Positions 8,586 through 17,380 of a stretch of DNA of 48,091 bases are shown one piece after another; the first letter of the stretch is position 1, and each line of letters opens with the position of its first letter. The stretch is from positions 1 through 48,091 of the forward strand of contig NZ_FQVW01000023.1 in assembly GCF_900129485.1 (NCBI RefSeq). Reading direction: 5' to 3'. A model generated the notes under the pieces. That model was not told the DNA's origin and searched no databases. It saw only the letters and a list, made by a program, of their open reading frames with translations. Both the position numbers and the translations under genes were made by a program. Source of the stretch: Ornithinibacillus halophilus (GTDB taxonomy: Bacteria > Bacillota > Bacilli > Bacillales > Amphibacillaceae).

Positions 8586-9548
8586 CTATTTAATTCGAAT
8601 TCTAGGATCTACTAGACTTAAGATAATATCTGATAACAATGCACCAACGATTGCTGCGATCCCAAATAATAAGGTGACAGCTGTTACAACACTGAAATCA
8701 CGGAGTAAAATGGATTCTAAAAATAATTGACCCATTCCTGGATATCCAAAAATATTCTCAATAAAAATGGACCCTCCAATTAATGAAGTTATCTCAAATC
8801 CAAAGAAAGCTGCAATCGGTAATAGTGAGTTTCTTAGAATATGACGGTTGTATACTCGTGATTCGGGAGCACCCTTTGCTCTCGCTGTTAAAATAAAATC
8901 TTTTTGTTTCGTATCGACAATATCATTTCTTAAATATTGAACGGTATTAACTGTAGCAATTAACGCCATCGATAAGGATGGAAGTATTAAGTGATTAATT
9001 TTACTTAGTACATATTCGAATGTTCCTGGCTCCAATCCTGGGGTGACACTACCACTAGTTGGGAACCAACCTACCATAAATCCAAATACCCATAACATTA
9101 CTAATGCGAAAATGAATAATGGTGTCGCAAAGCCAATGTATGTATAAGTTGTAATAGTCTGGTCAAGTAATGAATCATTATAGCGACCACTTAAAATACC
9201 TAAAGGAATTGCAAGAAGATATGTAAAAATTAAAGTTGCCAGCGACAGCCAAAACGAGTTAACAACTCGCTGTCCAATAAGTTCCGTAACATCCATTTTG
9301 AATCGGAAAGACTTACCAAGGTCCCCTTGCATTAATCCTCCAACCCAATCAGCATATTGCTTATGCCATGGATCATAAAACCCGTGCATATGCCTAAGTT
9401 CTTCAATTCTCTCTGGGTCAATGTTTGGATCGATCAATCCAGATAACGCATCACCTGGCATCATTTTAGCTAATACAAAGATGATAATACTTAATAAAAT
9501 TATTTGAGGTATCATTATTAATAATCTTCGTACGGTAAATTTCCACAT
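8586..9548 (-). CDS. oppB: Oligopeptide ABC transporter permease OppB, operon 1
   Basis: A 320-residue permease starting MWKFTVRRLLIMIPQ, with an OppB-type N-terminal helix, a periplasmic-equivalent loop (MPGDALSGLIDPN...) and the BPD_transp_1 core with the EAA loop FILTARAKGAPESRVYNRHILRN (shown by position, about 215-238). The C terminus LLSDIILSLVDPRIRIK is typical. I chose the ATG at 9548, 4 bp after the oppF stop and preceded by GAGAAAGG; an in-frame extension further upstream would overlap oppF and breaks similarity with the second copy, which also starts MWKF. Confidence 0.93.
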   Translation of the reverse strand: MWKFTVRRLLIMIPQIILLSIIIFVLAKMMPGDALSGLIDPNIDPERIEELRHMHGFYDPWHKQYADWVGGLMQGDLGKSFRFKMDVTELIGQRVVNSFWLSLATLIFTYLLAIPLGILSGRYNDSLLDQTITTYTYIGFATPLFIFALVMLWVFGFMVGWFPTSGSVTPGLEPGTFEYVLSKINHLILPSLSMALIATVNTVQYLRNDIVDTKQKDFILTARAKGAPESRVYNRHILRNSLLPIAAFFGFEITSLIGGSIFIENIFGYPGMGQLFLESILLRDFSVVTAVTLLFGIAAIVGALLSDIILSLVDPRIRIK

Positions 9549-9552
9549 ACAA

Positions 9553-10482
9553 TCAACCTTTCTCCGGTAAAGCCACACGGTGTGTTTCTGTTACTGGCTG
9601 TAACTGATAAGCTAAACCTTCCTCATCAAAGTAATCATTGAAGGATTGTTCATATTCTGTTTTAACCTCTTGACGGAATTGTCGTTGTGCTTCGCGATTT
9701 TTAGGGTCGATATCAGGAATTGCTGCTACCAGTCTCTTCGTATAAATATGTTGAGGGTTTGTGAAAATTTCTTCTGTACTCCCCTCTTCTACATAGCGAC
9801 CTCTATACATAATTCCGATGTTGTCACACATGTGTTTGATAACACCTAAGTCATGACCTATAAAAAGATAGGTTAAATCCAATTCTTCTTGAATATCTTG
9901 CATAAAGTTCAGCACTTGCGCCTGTACGGAAACATCTAGTGCCGATACAGGTTCATCAGCAATAATAAGCTTTGGTTTTAAGGCAACCGCTCTAGCAATA
10001 CCTATACGCTGGCGCTGTCCACCAGAGAATTCATGTGGGTATTTCAAAATACTTTCTGGACTTAGGCCAACTAATTCCATTAATTCCTGCACTCTAATTC
10101 TTTCTTCCTTCTTTGTGAGGTTTTCGTAGTTTCTTAAAGGTTCCGAAACTATGTCCAACACTCTCTTTTTCGGATTTAATGAAGAATATGGATCCTGAAA
10201 TATCATCTGTACATCTTTTCGGACATCTGACTTATTCTTTAAATTTGTAATATCTTGACCATCAAAGGTGACGGTCCCAGCAGTTGCTTTCTCTAATCCA
10301 ATGATTGCCCTGCCAGTAGTTGTTTTTCCTGAGCCTGATTCACCAACAAGTCCGTATGTTTTCCCTTTTTCTAGAGAAAGAGAAACACCATCTACAGCCC
10401 TCACATGATCAATCGTCCTGCCGAATATTCCACCCTTAATAGGGAAATGTACTTTTAAATCTTCAACTTCTAGAAACGCCAT
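9553..10482 (-). CDS. oppF: Oligopeptide ABC transporter ATPase OppF, operon 1
   Basis: A 309-residue ATPase. Walker A GESGSGKTT is near residue 53, the signature FSGGQRQRIGIARA near 160, Walker B LIIADEPVSALD near 180, and the H-loop GHDLG near 213. It energises uptake together with OppD. The C-terminal tail (about 60 residues, EYEQSFNDYFDEEG...) lacks the cysteine pattern seen in OppD. ATG at 10482 is preceded by GTGAGGAGGAAG and overlaps the 3' end of oppD by 20 bp, so the two are translationally coupled. Longer in-frame starts have no ribosome site. Confidence 0.93.
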   Translation of the reverse strand: MAFLEVEDLKVHFPIKGGIFGRTIDHVRAVDGVSLSLEKGKTYGLVGESGSGKTTTGRAIIGLEKATAGTVTFDGQDITNLKNKSDVRKDVQMIFQDPYSSLNPKKRVLDIVSEPLRNYENLTKKEERIRVQELMELVGLSPESILKYPHEFSGGQRQRIGIARAVALKPKLIIADEPVSALDVSVQAQVLNFMQDIQEELDLTYLFIGHDLGVIKHMCDNIGIMYRGRYVEEGSTEEIFTNPQHIYTKRLVAAIPDIDPKNREAQRQFRQEVKTEYEQSFNDYFDEEGLAYQLQPVTETHRVALPEKG

Positions 10483-11488
10483 GCTGTTCTTCCTCCTCAC
10501 TGCTCTCACCAGGGAATTCGAAGTGTTTGTAACAGGTACAACGTACAAAGTGCCCTGGTGCTACTTCATGTAATGATGGATGCTCTTCATGAACCGATTC
10601 GTCAATCCATGGTATTCTAGGTGCAAAACGGCATCCTTCACGTGGAAGATTTTGTAGAGATGGTACGATTCCTTGAATCACATGTAATTTTGATTTTGCT
10701 TCCGCTTTATTAGGTACTGAATCAAATAATGAACGAGTATATGGATGTAATGGTTCATTAAATAATGTATGAACATCCGCAACCTCTACAATTTGACCTG
10801 CATACATAACAGCAACTCGATCTGCCATTTCAGCAACAACACCTAAATCATGCGTGATTAAGATAATTCCTGCATCCATATCTTCTTTTAATTCATTTAT
10901 CAAGTCTAATATCTGTGATTGAATGGTTACATCAAGAGCTGTAGTTGGTTCATCCGCAATTAATAATTCAGGATCATTTGCAATAGCGATTGCAATAACA
11001 ACCCTTTGTCTCATCCCACCTGATAATTCATGTGGAAATTGTTCATAAACATGCTCCGGTCGAGGTATACCAACTTTATTTAATAATTCAATTACTCTTT
11101 CTTTACGCTGCGTTTTAGAAAGTTCACTGTTATGCAACAGTAATGCCTCTCCAATTTGGTCTCCAATTATCATTAAAGGATTTAAAGCCGTTAACGGGTC
11201 TTGGAAAATCATTCCCATGTCTTTTCCACGCAACTTATTTAACTTATTTGGTGGTAGATTAGCAATATCTTGATCCTTAAAATAGATATTCCCTTCAATT
11301 TTTGCGCGATTATGAAGCCCCATAACTGAAAATGCAAGTGCACTTTTGCCACAACCTGATTCTCCTACAATAGCAAGCACTTCATTTTTATTTACTGTAA
11401 GATGCACATTATCAACAGCTGCGTAGTAATCATCCTTAATTCGAAAAGACGTTTTTAGATCTTTTATCTCGAGTAATTTATCAGACAA
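10463..11488 (-). CDS. oppD: Oligopeptide ABC transporter ATPase OppD, operon 1 (TTG start)
   Basis: A 341-residue ATPase and first gene of operon 1. Walker [10 protein letters not shown] lies at 42-50, the signature LSGGMRQRV near 157, and Walker [13 protein letters not shown] near 177. The start codon is TTG, well placed after TAGGAGGAGCACAA; the paralogue at 20283 aligns at the same residue and uses ATG, so operon 1 may be initiated less efficiently. The C-terminal oligopeptide_HPY region reads GCRFAPRIPW...RCTCYKH, so the second and third cysteines of the usual four-cysteine pattern are absent here and in the paralogue. Confidence 0.92.
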   Translation of the reverse strand: MSDKLLEIKDLKTSFRIKDDYYAAVDNVHLTVNKNEVLAIVGESGCGKSALAFSVMGLHNRAKIEGNIYFKDQDIANLPPNKLNKLRGKDMGMIFQDPLTALNPLMIIGDQIGEALLLHNSELSKTQRKERVIELLNKVGIPRPEHVYEQFPHELSGGMRQRVVIAIAIANDPELLIADEPTTALDVTIQSQILDLINELKEDMDAGIILITHDLGVVAEMADRVAVMYAGQIVEVADVHTLFNEPLHPYTRSLFDSVPNKAEAKSKLHVIQGIVPSLQNLPREGCRFAPRIPWIDESVHEEHPSLHEVAPGHFVRCTCYKHFEFPGESSEEEEQHGVSRS

Positions 11489-12088
11489 TTGTGCTCCTCC
11501 TAACTACCTATGTATTATGCGAACAATAAAGTTGAGAAATTAAAACAATAGAAAAAGCAGATTTCTCATGATGTACCAATCTTTTATGTTATACTGCCCA
11601 TCTCATCATTATTAGTTTTAATTTTTAAATAATTTAGGTTATGTATTATTACCTACATTATAAATATTAAGATAATTCTCTATAAAAATCAATGTAGAAT
11701 TTTGTCTACATGAGTAACTCGTAATGAATTTGTAATATAGGTTTGATTTTTTAAAGTATATATTATTTTTATAATTTAGACAAGTGGTTTTTGGGATTTT
11801 TATATAAATTTTTTTAAAATTTGCAGTTTATGTAATAATACAATAGGTATTTCGAATGTATAAAATTATTACTTTCTATACATATTAGGACAAGTTTTTT
11901 GCAATTTAACGACAATAATATTAATAACAGTGCAAGGCATGCTCCCCACAAATTGTTCCAAATCATATGAACTCAAGATGAGGGGACCTTAGTCCGTGAT
12001 GAGGATTGACTTTAGATCTCAGAAAGGCTGGAAGCGACTATACTTTCATTAGAGTTATATATAGCTATATATTTTCTATGCAACAAAA
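11489..12088. other. AT-rich intergenic region upstream of opp operon 1
   Basis: This 600-bp stretch contains no convincing gene. It holds the oppD1 ribosome site and an 18-bp inverted repeat TGTAGA-N6-TCTACA (11693-11710). It also holds AATTTTTTTAAAATT (11807-11821), 13 of 15 to the CodY consensus but easily produced by AT-rich sequence. A GC-richer island lies at about 11930-12050. I could not pick a clear -35/-10 pair for operon 1; TATAAT-like hexamers on the minus strand lack good -35 partners. Confidence 0.5.
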
Positions 12089-12118
12089 AAAGATTGCCGA
12101 GTAACTCGACAATCTTTC
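12089..12118 (-). terminator. Terminator of the extra oppA (oppA3)
   Basis: AAAGATTGTCGAG and CTCGGCAATCTTT (minus strand) form a long stem with a TTA loop, followed by TTTTT. It separates oppA3 from operon 1. Confidence 0.85.
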
Positions 12119-12130
12119 TTCTATTAGTAA

Positions 12131-13966
12131 TTATTCAGCAACAATTGGCTCCTCTTCTGTTACACCAAGTTCATGTAAATATACACCAGTTCCATCACCA
12201 ATTGCAAAGTTAACAACACGTTTGTTAACTGGTACTAATACAGAACGGTAAACAGTTGGGAATACAGGTACTTCTTCTACCATTAATTCTTGGAATTCAT
12301 TGTAAACTTGTTGACGATATTCAAGATCGAATGCTTCGTCAGAAACACCTTTCTCCAATAGTTCTAATTGTTCTTCACTAGTCCAACGAGTATAGTTAGA
12401 AACTGCATTACCCCATAGTCCACGAGGGTCAACGTCAATACCTACACCCCAAGCACCTTGGTAGATGTCAATATCAGGGTCATCAGCTTCAACACGATCG
12501 TAGAAAGTATTGAATTCCATTAGACGACCATCAGTTAGTTCTACTTTAAGACCTACATTTTCCCAAGCTTGCATATAGTATTGTGCAATTGGTTCTGCAG
12601 TGTCTCCACCTGACATAGATGCAAAGTTAATAACTAACTCTTCACCATCTGGATCTTCACGCATACCATCGCCATCAACATCAACGTATCCAGCTTCGTC
12701 TAGTAATGCTTTTGCTTTTTCAACATCATAAGTACGACCAGGGTTTGTTTCATCATGGAACTCTGGATGTGACGGTGGAATTAATGTTGTTGCATTCCAA
12801 CGTAAACCATGATAGAACTTCTGTCCTAATGTATCGTTATCAACTGCATGCCACATAGCTTGACGTAATTTCTTGTTAGCCATTTTAGCATTTGGATCAG
12901 GTACTACTTCACCATTTTCTGCATCCCATTTACCTAGTTTGAAACCAATGTAAGTGAATGCACGGTCAACATTACCTAAGAATTCAACATTTGATAAATC
13001 AGCATTATCAGGATATTGATCCGTTGGGAATGAACTTACTGAGTCCACGCCACCAGTTTCTAATTCGTTTACTACAGTAGTTGAGCTAATTACACGAACA
13101 GTTACTTCGTCTAAGTTAGGCTCTCCACGCCAGTAATCATCATTTTTAACATATGTTACAGACTCACCAGGTACGATTTCATCTACTTTAAATGGACCGA
13201 AACCAATTGGGTTTTTACGCACTTCATCAGATGATGACATTTCAGCTACTGGGATATCTTCAAAGATATGTTTAGCTAATGGATATGTCCAGATACTACC
13301 TGTCACAAGTGATGGAGTAACATTTTTATAAGTAATTTTTAATGTTTTTTCATTTACAACTTCGATACCTTCGATTGAATCAGCTTCACCATTGTGGTAT
13401 TCTTCCATACCAACAATGTTAGTGAAGTCAGAACCATAACGGATACCGTCATAATCCGGATGACCAATTACTTCATGAGCAAACGCCCAGTCTTCAGCAG
13501 TAACAGGTTCACCATCATGCCAGTTTACATTATCACGAATTGTGAAAGTGAATGTGTTGCCATCTTGTTCATAAGTTGCAGCACCATCGTTAGTGTAAAC
13601 ATAACTATCATTCCAAGTTAGTAATGCTTCATCAAACCAAGAAATAATCTCTGCATCTGGATTTCCAGAGTAGAAGTTCCAGTTTAAAGTACCTTCAAAT
13701 GCAGTATCAGATACTAAACCGTAAGTGAAAGATCCACCTTCAATAGGCTCCCCTTCATTTGATACATATTGACTGAAGTCATCAATAGAATAAAGACCAT
13801 CTTCATCTTCATCATTTGATTCTTCAGTGTCGTTATTGCCACTGTTATTGTTTGAATCATTCGAACTGCTTGAGTTCTCATCATCACCGCCACCACACGC
13901 AGCAAGCGCTAGTAACAGTACAAGCATGAATGCTAAAAGTAGTTTATTTAAACTAGACTTTTTCAT
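12131..13966 (-). CDS. oppA: Oligopeptide-binding lipoprotein OppA, extra copy (oppA3)
   Basis: A 611-residue SBP family 5 lipoprotein (Cys24 after LALAA) with an acidic Ser/Asn/Asp linker to about residue 60. It is very similar to oppA2 throughout (for example VEEVPVFPTVYR and GDGTGVYLHELGVTEEEP), so it looks like a recent duplication of it, while oppA1 is more distant. It has its own ribosome site (AAAAGGGAGG), terminator and candidate promoter, and the preceding oppA2 has a strong terminator, so it is probably an independent unit. It would either widen the peptide range or boost binding-protein supply for the shared OppBCDF channel. Confidence 0.9.
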   Translation of the reverse strand: MKKSSLNKLLLAFMLVLLLALAACGGGDDENSSSSNDSNNNSGNNDTEESNDEDEDGLYSIDDFSQYVSNEGEPIEGGSFTYGLVSDTAFEGTLNWNFYSGNPDAEIISWFDEALLTWNDSYVYTNDGAATYEQDGNTFTFTIRDNVNWHDGEPVTAEDWAFAHEVIGHPDYDGIRYGSDFTNIVGMEEYHNGEADSIEGIEVVNEKTLKITYKNVTPSLVTGSIWTYPLAKHIFEDIPVAEMSSSDEVRKNPIGFGPFKVDEIVPGESVTYVKNDDYWRGEPNLDEVTVRVISSTTVVNELETGGVDSVSSFPTDQYPDNADLSNVEFLGNVDRAFTYIGFKLGKWDAENGEVVPDPNAKMANKKLRQAMWHAVDNDTLGQKFYHGLRWNATTLIPPSHPEFHDETNPGRTYDVEKAKALLDEAGYVDVDGDGMREDPDGEELVINFASMSGGDTAEPIAQYYMQAWENVGLKVELTDGRLMEFNTFYDRVEADDPDIDIYQGAWGVGIDVDPRGLWGNAVSNYTRWTSEEQLELLEKGVSDEAFDLEYRQQVYNEFQELMVEEVPVFPTVYRSVLVPVNKRVVNFAIGDGTGVYLHELGVTEEEPIVAE

Positions 13967-14061
13967 ACTTGATCAACCTCCCTTTTTTATGTTTGTTGGT
14001 AAGCATAAATGCTGAACCGATTAATTAATACCCAACATCTAGGATGCAAGTATTCACAGAC

Positions 14062-14090
14062 CACTAATTAGTGTAATTGTTCTGACAATT
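14062..14090. promoter_or_regulatory. Twin palindromes in the oppA3 leader; CodY-like operator
   Basis: CACTAATTAGTG (14062-14073) is a perfect 12-bp palindrome. One base later, AATTGTTCTGACAATT (14075-14090) is a 16-bp palindrome-like site. The latter contains a 12/15 match to the CodY consensus AATTTTCWGAAAATT and differs at two positions from AATTATTCTGATAATT in the oppD2 leader (20381-20396). A further, weaker 11/15 match overlaps at 14087-14101. All lie downstream of the predicted start, a roadblock position. Confidence 0.55.
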
Positions 14091-14119
14091 TACTGTTAAT
14101 CAGCTTGTCTATGTAAGTT

Positions 14120-14147
14120 ATTATACTATTATTTAAATATTATGCAA
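14120..14147 (-). promoter_or_regulatory. Candidate SigA promoter of oppA3
   Basis: On the minus strand, TTGCAT (14142-14147) and a perfect TATAAT (14120-14125) are separated by 16 bp. Transcription would start near 14113, about 146 nt before the ATG. Confidence 0.6.
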
Positions 14148-14409
14148 TAGATTTTTTAAAAAATTTTATTATTTTGTACGATTTTTTTTATTACCAATAC
14201 ATTATTGGTTTCAAAACATTGATATATTAATGTTTTTGACTATTATCAACTTTAAATTTTTCATAATCTGCCAGAGAGTTACGCATATATTTTTTAATAA
14301 ATCAGATATATCTTTTATCATTATTTTTTGAATATTTCGTGTCGCTAAGTAAAAATTTTTCCATCCTATAATACGTGTCTGTTCATATAATTCATGTCGC
14401 TAATACAAA
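14148..14409. other. Non-coding spacer between oppA2 and the oppA3 promoter
   Basis: AT-rich, no gene seen. Two copies of a TTC(A/G)TGTCGCTAA-like string occur at about 14335-14347 and 14392-14404; their role is unknown. Confidence 0.4.
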
Positions 14410-14446
14410 TAAAAACATCTGGGATTTGAGCCCAGATGTTTTTATT
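14410..14446 (-). terminator. Terminator of opp operon 2 after oppA2
   Basis: AAAAACATCTGGG and CCCAGATGTTTTT form a 13-bp perfect stem with a short loop and T-run on either strand, just after the oppA2 stop codon. Confidence 0.88.
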
Positions 14447-14453
14447 GAATAAA

Positions 14454-16262
14454 TTATTCAGCTGTCATTGGTTCTTCTTGTGTTACACCAAGTTCGTGAA
14501 GATAGATTCCTGTTCCATCTCCAATTGCAAAATTAACAACGCGGTTATTTACCGGTACTAGCACAGCACGATAAACAGTTGGGAAGACAGGAACTTCTTC
14601 TACCATTAGTTCTTGCCATTGGTTATAAATGTCTTGGCGATACTCAAGATTAAACGCTTCATCAGATACCCCTTTTGCTAACAGGCTATCATTCTCTTCA
14701 CTTGTCCAACGAGTGTAGTTTGATACTGATTCCCCACCCCAGAGACTACGTGGGTCTACGTCAATACCTACACCCCAAGCACCTTGATATACATCAATAC
14801 CGGGATCATCATTTTCAACACGATCATAGAATGTGTTGAATTCCATCAAGCGACCATCTGTTAATTGCACATTAAGGCCAACTTGTTCCCAAGATTGTAT
14901 ATAATACTGCGCAATCGGCTCTGCAGTATCTCCACCAGACATGGATGCAAAGTTAATCACTAACTCATTACCGTCTGGATCTTCACGCATTCCATCATCA
15001 TTTACATCAACATATCCTGCTTCATCAAGAAGTTGTTTTGCTTTCTCTTGGTCAAATGAACGACCAGGATTTGTTTCATCATGATATTCAGGGTGTGAAG
15101 GTGGAATTAATGTTGTTGCATTCCAACGTAACCCATGATAGAACTTCTGTCCTAAAGTATCGTTATCAACGGCATGCCACATCGCTTGACGAAGTTTTTT
15201 GTCAGCCATTTTCGCATTTGGATCAGGCACTACTCTTCCTTCTTCTGCATCCCATTTACCTAATTTAAATCCGATGTATGTGAATGCACGATCTGTGTCG
15301 CCTAAAAATTCAACATTACTCATATCTGCATTATCTGGATATTGATCAGTAGGGAAACTACTTACTGTATCAACACCACCTGATTCTAATTCATTCACAA
15401 CAGTTGTTGAACTAATAACTTTTACAGTCACTTTATCTAAGTTAGGCTCTCCACGCCAGTAGTCCTCATTTTTCGTAAATGTAACAGACTCACCTGGAAC
15501 GATTTCTTCTACTATATATGGTCCAAAACCAATAGGGTTTTTACGCACAGCATCAGATGATGACATTTCAGCTACCGGAATATCTTCAAAGATGTGTTTT
15601 GCTAATGGATACGTCCATATGCTTCCTGTTAGTAATGATGGAGTTACTTCTTTATAAGTGATTTTTAATGTTTTTTCATCGACAATTTCAATACCTTCAA
15701 TTGTATCTGCTTCACCGGCATGATACTCTTCCATTCCAACAATATTTGTAAAGTCAGAACCATAACGAATACCATCGTATTCCGGATGTCCAATAACTTC
15801 GTGAGCAAAAGCAAAATCTTCTGCAGTTACTGGCTCACCATCATGCCAATTTACATTGTCACGAATAGTAAAAGTTACTGTGTTCCCCTCTAACTCATAA
15901 GTTGCCGCTCCGTCATTTGTATAAACGTAGCTTTCATCCCATGTTAGTAAAGGCTCATCAAACCACTGAATAATCTCTGCATCTGGTGCTCCAGAATAGA
16001 AATTCCAATTTAGTGTCCCTTCAAAAGCTGTATCTGATACAAGACCATATGTAAATGACCCTCCATCGATTGGTTCACCTTCATTGGTTTTCACATTAGT
16101 GAAATCTTCAATTGAATACAATTCGCCCTCTTCAGAGCCTTTGTTACTTGATGAATCAGAATTGTTGTTTCCTTCGTCATCACCACCGCCACAAGCTGCA
16201 AGAGCAAGTAACAATACCAGCATGAATGCTAAAGTAAGTTTATGAAAACTAAACTTTTTCAT
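14454..16262 (-). CDS. oppA: Oligopeptide-binding lipoprotein OppA, operon 2 copy (oppA2)
   Basis: A 602-residue SBP family 5 lipoprotein: signal peptide to LALAAC (Cys24), acidic Ser/Asn/Gly linker to about residue 50, then the peptide-binding domain with NWHDGEPVTAEDFAFAHEV and the Gly-Asp-rich NDDGMREDPDG. ATG at 16262 follows GGGAGGTTTTTATAGT; a start six codons upstream would spoil the signal peptide. Last gene of operon 2, separated from oppC2 by 182 bp containing a terminator-like hairpin. Confidence 0.9.
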   Translation of the reverse strand: MKKFSFHKLTLAFMLVLLLALAACGGGDDEGNNNSDSSSNKGSEEGELYSIEDFTNVKTNEGEPIDGGSFTYGLVSDTAFEGTLNWNFYSGAPDAEIIQWFDEPLLTWDESYVYTNDGAATYELEGNTVTFTIRDNVNWHDGEPVTAEDFAFAHEVIGHPEYDGIRYGSDFTNIVGMEEYHAGEADTIEGIEIVDEKTLKITYKEVTPSLLTGSIWTYPLAKHIFEDIPVAEMSSSDAVRKNPIGFGPYIVEEIVPGESVTFTKNEDYWRGEPNLDKVTVKVISSTTVVNELESGGVDTVSSFPTDQYPDNADMSNVEFLGDTDRAFTYIGFKLGKWDAEEGRVVPDPNAKMADKKLRQAMWHAVDNDTLGQKFYHGLRWNATTLIPPSHPEYHDETNPGRSFDQEKAKQLLDEAGYVDVNDDGMREDPDGNELVINFASMSGGDTAEPIAQYYIQSWEQVGLNVQLTDGRLMEFNTFYDRVENDDPGIDVYQGAWGVGIDVDPRSLWGGESVSNYTRWTSEENDSLLAKGVSDEAFNLEYRQDIYNQWQELMVEEVPVFPTVYRAVLVPVNNRVVNFAIGDGTGIYLHELGVTQEEPMTAE

Positions 16263-16336
16263 ACTATAAAAACCTCCCATGTTGTAATTTTCTAGTTGTG
16301 CAATACGGGTTCGTAAAACAAACTAAATTTATACTC

Positions 16337-16353
16337 AACACCTTTATGGTGTT
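16337..16353 (-). promoter_or_regulatory. Hairpin in the oppA2 leader
   Basis: AACACC-TTTAT-GGTGTT, a perfect 6-bp stem about 75 nt before the oppA2 start and just downstream of the internal terminator-like hairpin; a likely 5' stabiliser of the oppA2 message. Confidence 0.4.
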
Positions 16354-16370
16354 AGTATCAGAAAAAAACC

Positions 16371-16411
16371 AAAAAGTATTCCCCAAAGGCTTAACTCCTT
16401 CAGGGAATACA
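16371..16411 (-). terminator. Internal terminator/attenuator between oppC2 and oppA2
   Basis: On the minus strand, GTATTCCCTGAAGG and CCTTTGGGGAATAC pair around an AGTTAAG loop and run into TTTTT. It would reduce read-through from the permease genes or mark the 3' end of a processed transcript. No equally strong promoter for oppA2 is evident after it. Confidence 0.65.
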
Positions 16412-16444
16412 TATTTTTTACAATAGCGCTTTTATCTTTACTTA

Positions 16445-17362
16445 TTAACCTCTTCTTTGTCTTGCATCTGTTGCACGTTTTAATGCTTCACCAACGTTAC
16501 GGATAGCTAACATTAATAGAAGGATTAATACGGATGCAGGAACCCAAATCCACCATCTAAATTCAAGAGTTTGTGGATTACGAGCATATCCTAACAAAGT
16601 ACCTAAACTTGGCGTACTCTCAGGGAAACCAAATCCTAAGAAAGAAAGACCTGATTCTAACCCAATATTAGCAGCTAAGTTTAAAGTCATCGTTACGATA
16701 ATTAACGAGCTCAAATTAGGTAGTACTTGCGTAAACATTATTTTAAAATTAGATGAACCTAATGTTTTAGATGCTTGTACATAATCGAGTTCTTTCTCCT
16801 GCAATGCTTTTGACCTTATCAGCCGGGCTATCCCCATCCAGAGGAACGCCGTCATAATGAGTGAGAAAGTTAACACACTATATTTAGGTACGATAGCAAC
16901 GAACACAATTACGATCATCATGAATGGTAATACTAGGAAGAAATCTAAAATACGCATTAAAATATTATCCACGTGACCACCATAGTAACCAGCCACTAAT
17001 CCAAATACTATACCAATTATTCCAGTCATTAACGTAACAAGAACACCAATTGTTAGTGAGTTACGCGTACCGATGATAAGTTGCCCAAAAATATCACGTC
17101 CACCATAGTCTGTACCTAACCAGAATTCTTCAGATGGTGGTTGGTGAATGGAAAATAAATCAACCGTAACAATTTCGTCTTGATCTAAAAATATTGCTGT
17201 TCCATAAACAAATACTGATATTAAAACTAAGAAGATTAACGAACCAAAGGCTAGTTTATCTTTTACAAGCTCTCGCCATATAATGCTAATACCTGAAGGA
17301 CTTTTTTGTGCCTTTAAGGCTTTTTCATCAACAACACCTTTATTTGTTTCCATTATTTTCAC
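16445..17362 (-). CDS. oppC: Oligopeptide ABC transporter permease OppC, operon 2
   Basis: A 305-residue permease colinear with the operon 1 copy: N-terminal cytoplasmic stretch, first helix, PPSEEFWLGTDYGGRD motif, BPD_transp_1 core with EAA loop ASKTLGSSNFKIMFTQVLP, and C terminus ALKRATDARQRRG shared exactly with copy 1. Differences concentrate at the N-terminal ~15 residues. Ribosome site GTGAGGTG precedes the ATG; 18 bp after oppB2. Confidence 0.93.
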   Translation of the reverse strand: MKIMETNKGVVDEKALKAQKSPSGISIIWRELVKDKLAFGSLIFLVLISVFVYGTAIFLDQDEIVTVDLFSIHQPPSEEFWLGTDYGGRDIFGQLIIGTRNSLTIGVLVTLMTGIIGIVFGLVAGYYGGHVDNILMRILDFFLVLPFMMIVIVFVAIVPKYSVLTFSLIMTAFLWMGIARLIRSKALQEKELDYVQASKTLGSSNFKIMFTQVLPNLSSLIIVTMTLNLAANIGLESGLSFLGFGFPESTPSLGTLLGYARNPQTLEFRWWIWVPASVLILLLMLAIRNVGEALKRATDARQRRG

Positions 17363-17380
17363 CTCACTGTTTGCCTAAGA

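Noticed and set aside
5580-16262. Gly-Asp-rich DxDGDGxRE segments in OppA as calcium-binding dockerin repeats
   Set aside because: This segment is common in SBP family 5 proteins and occurs only once per protein.
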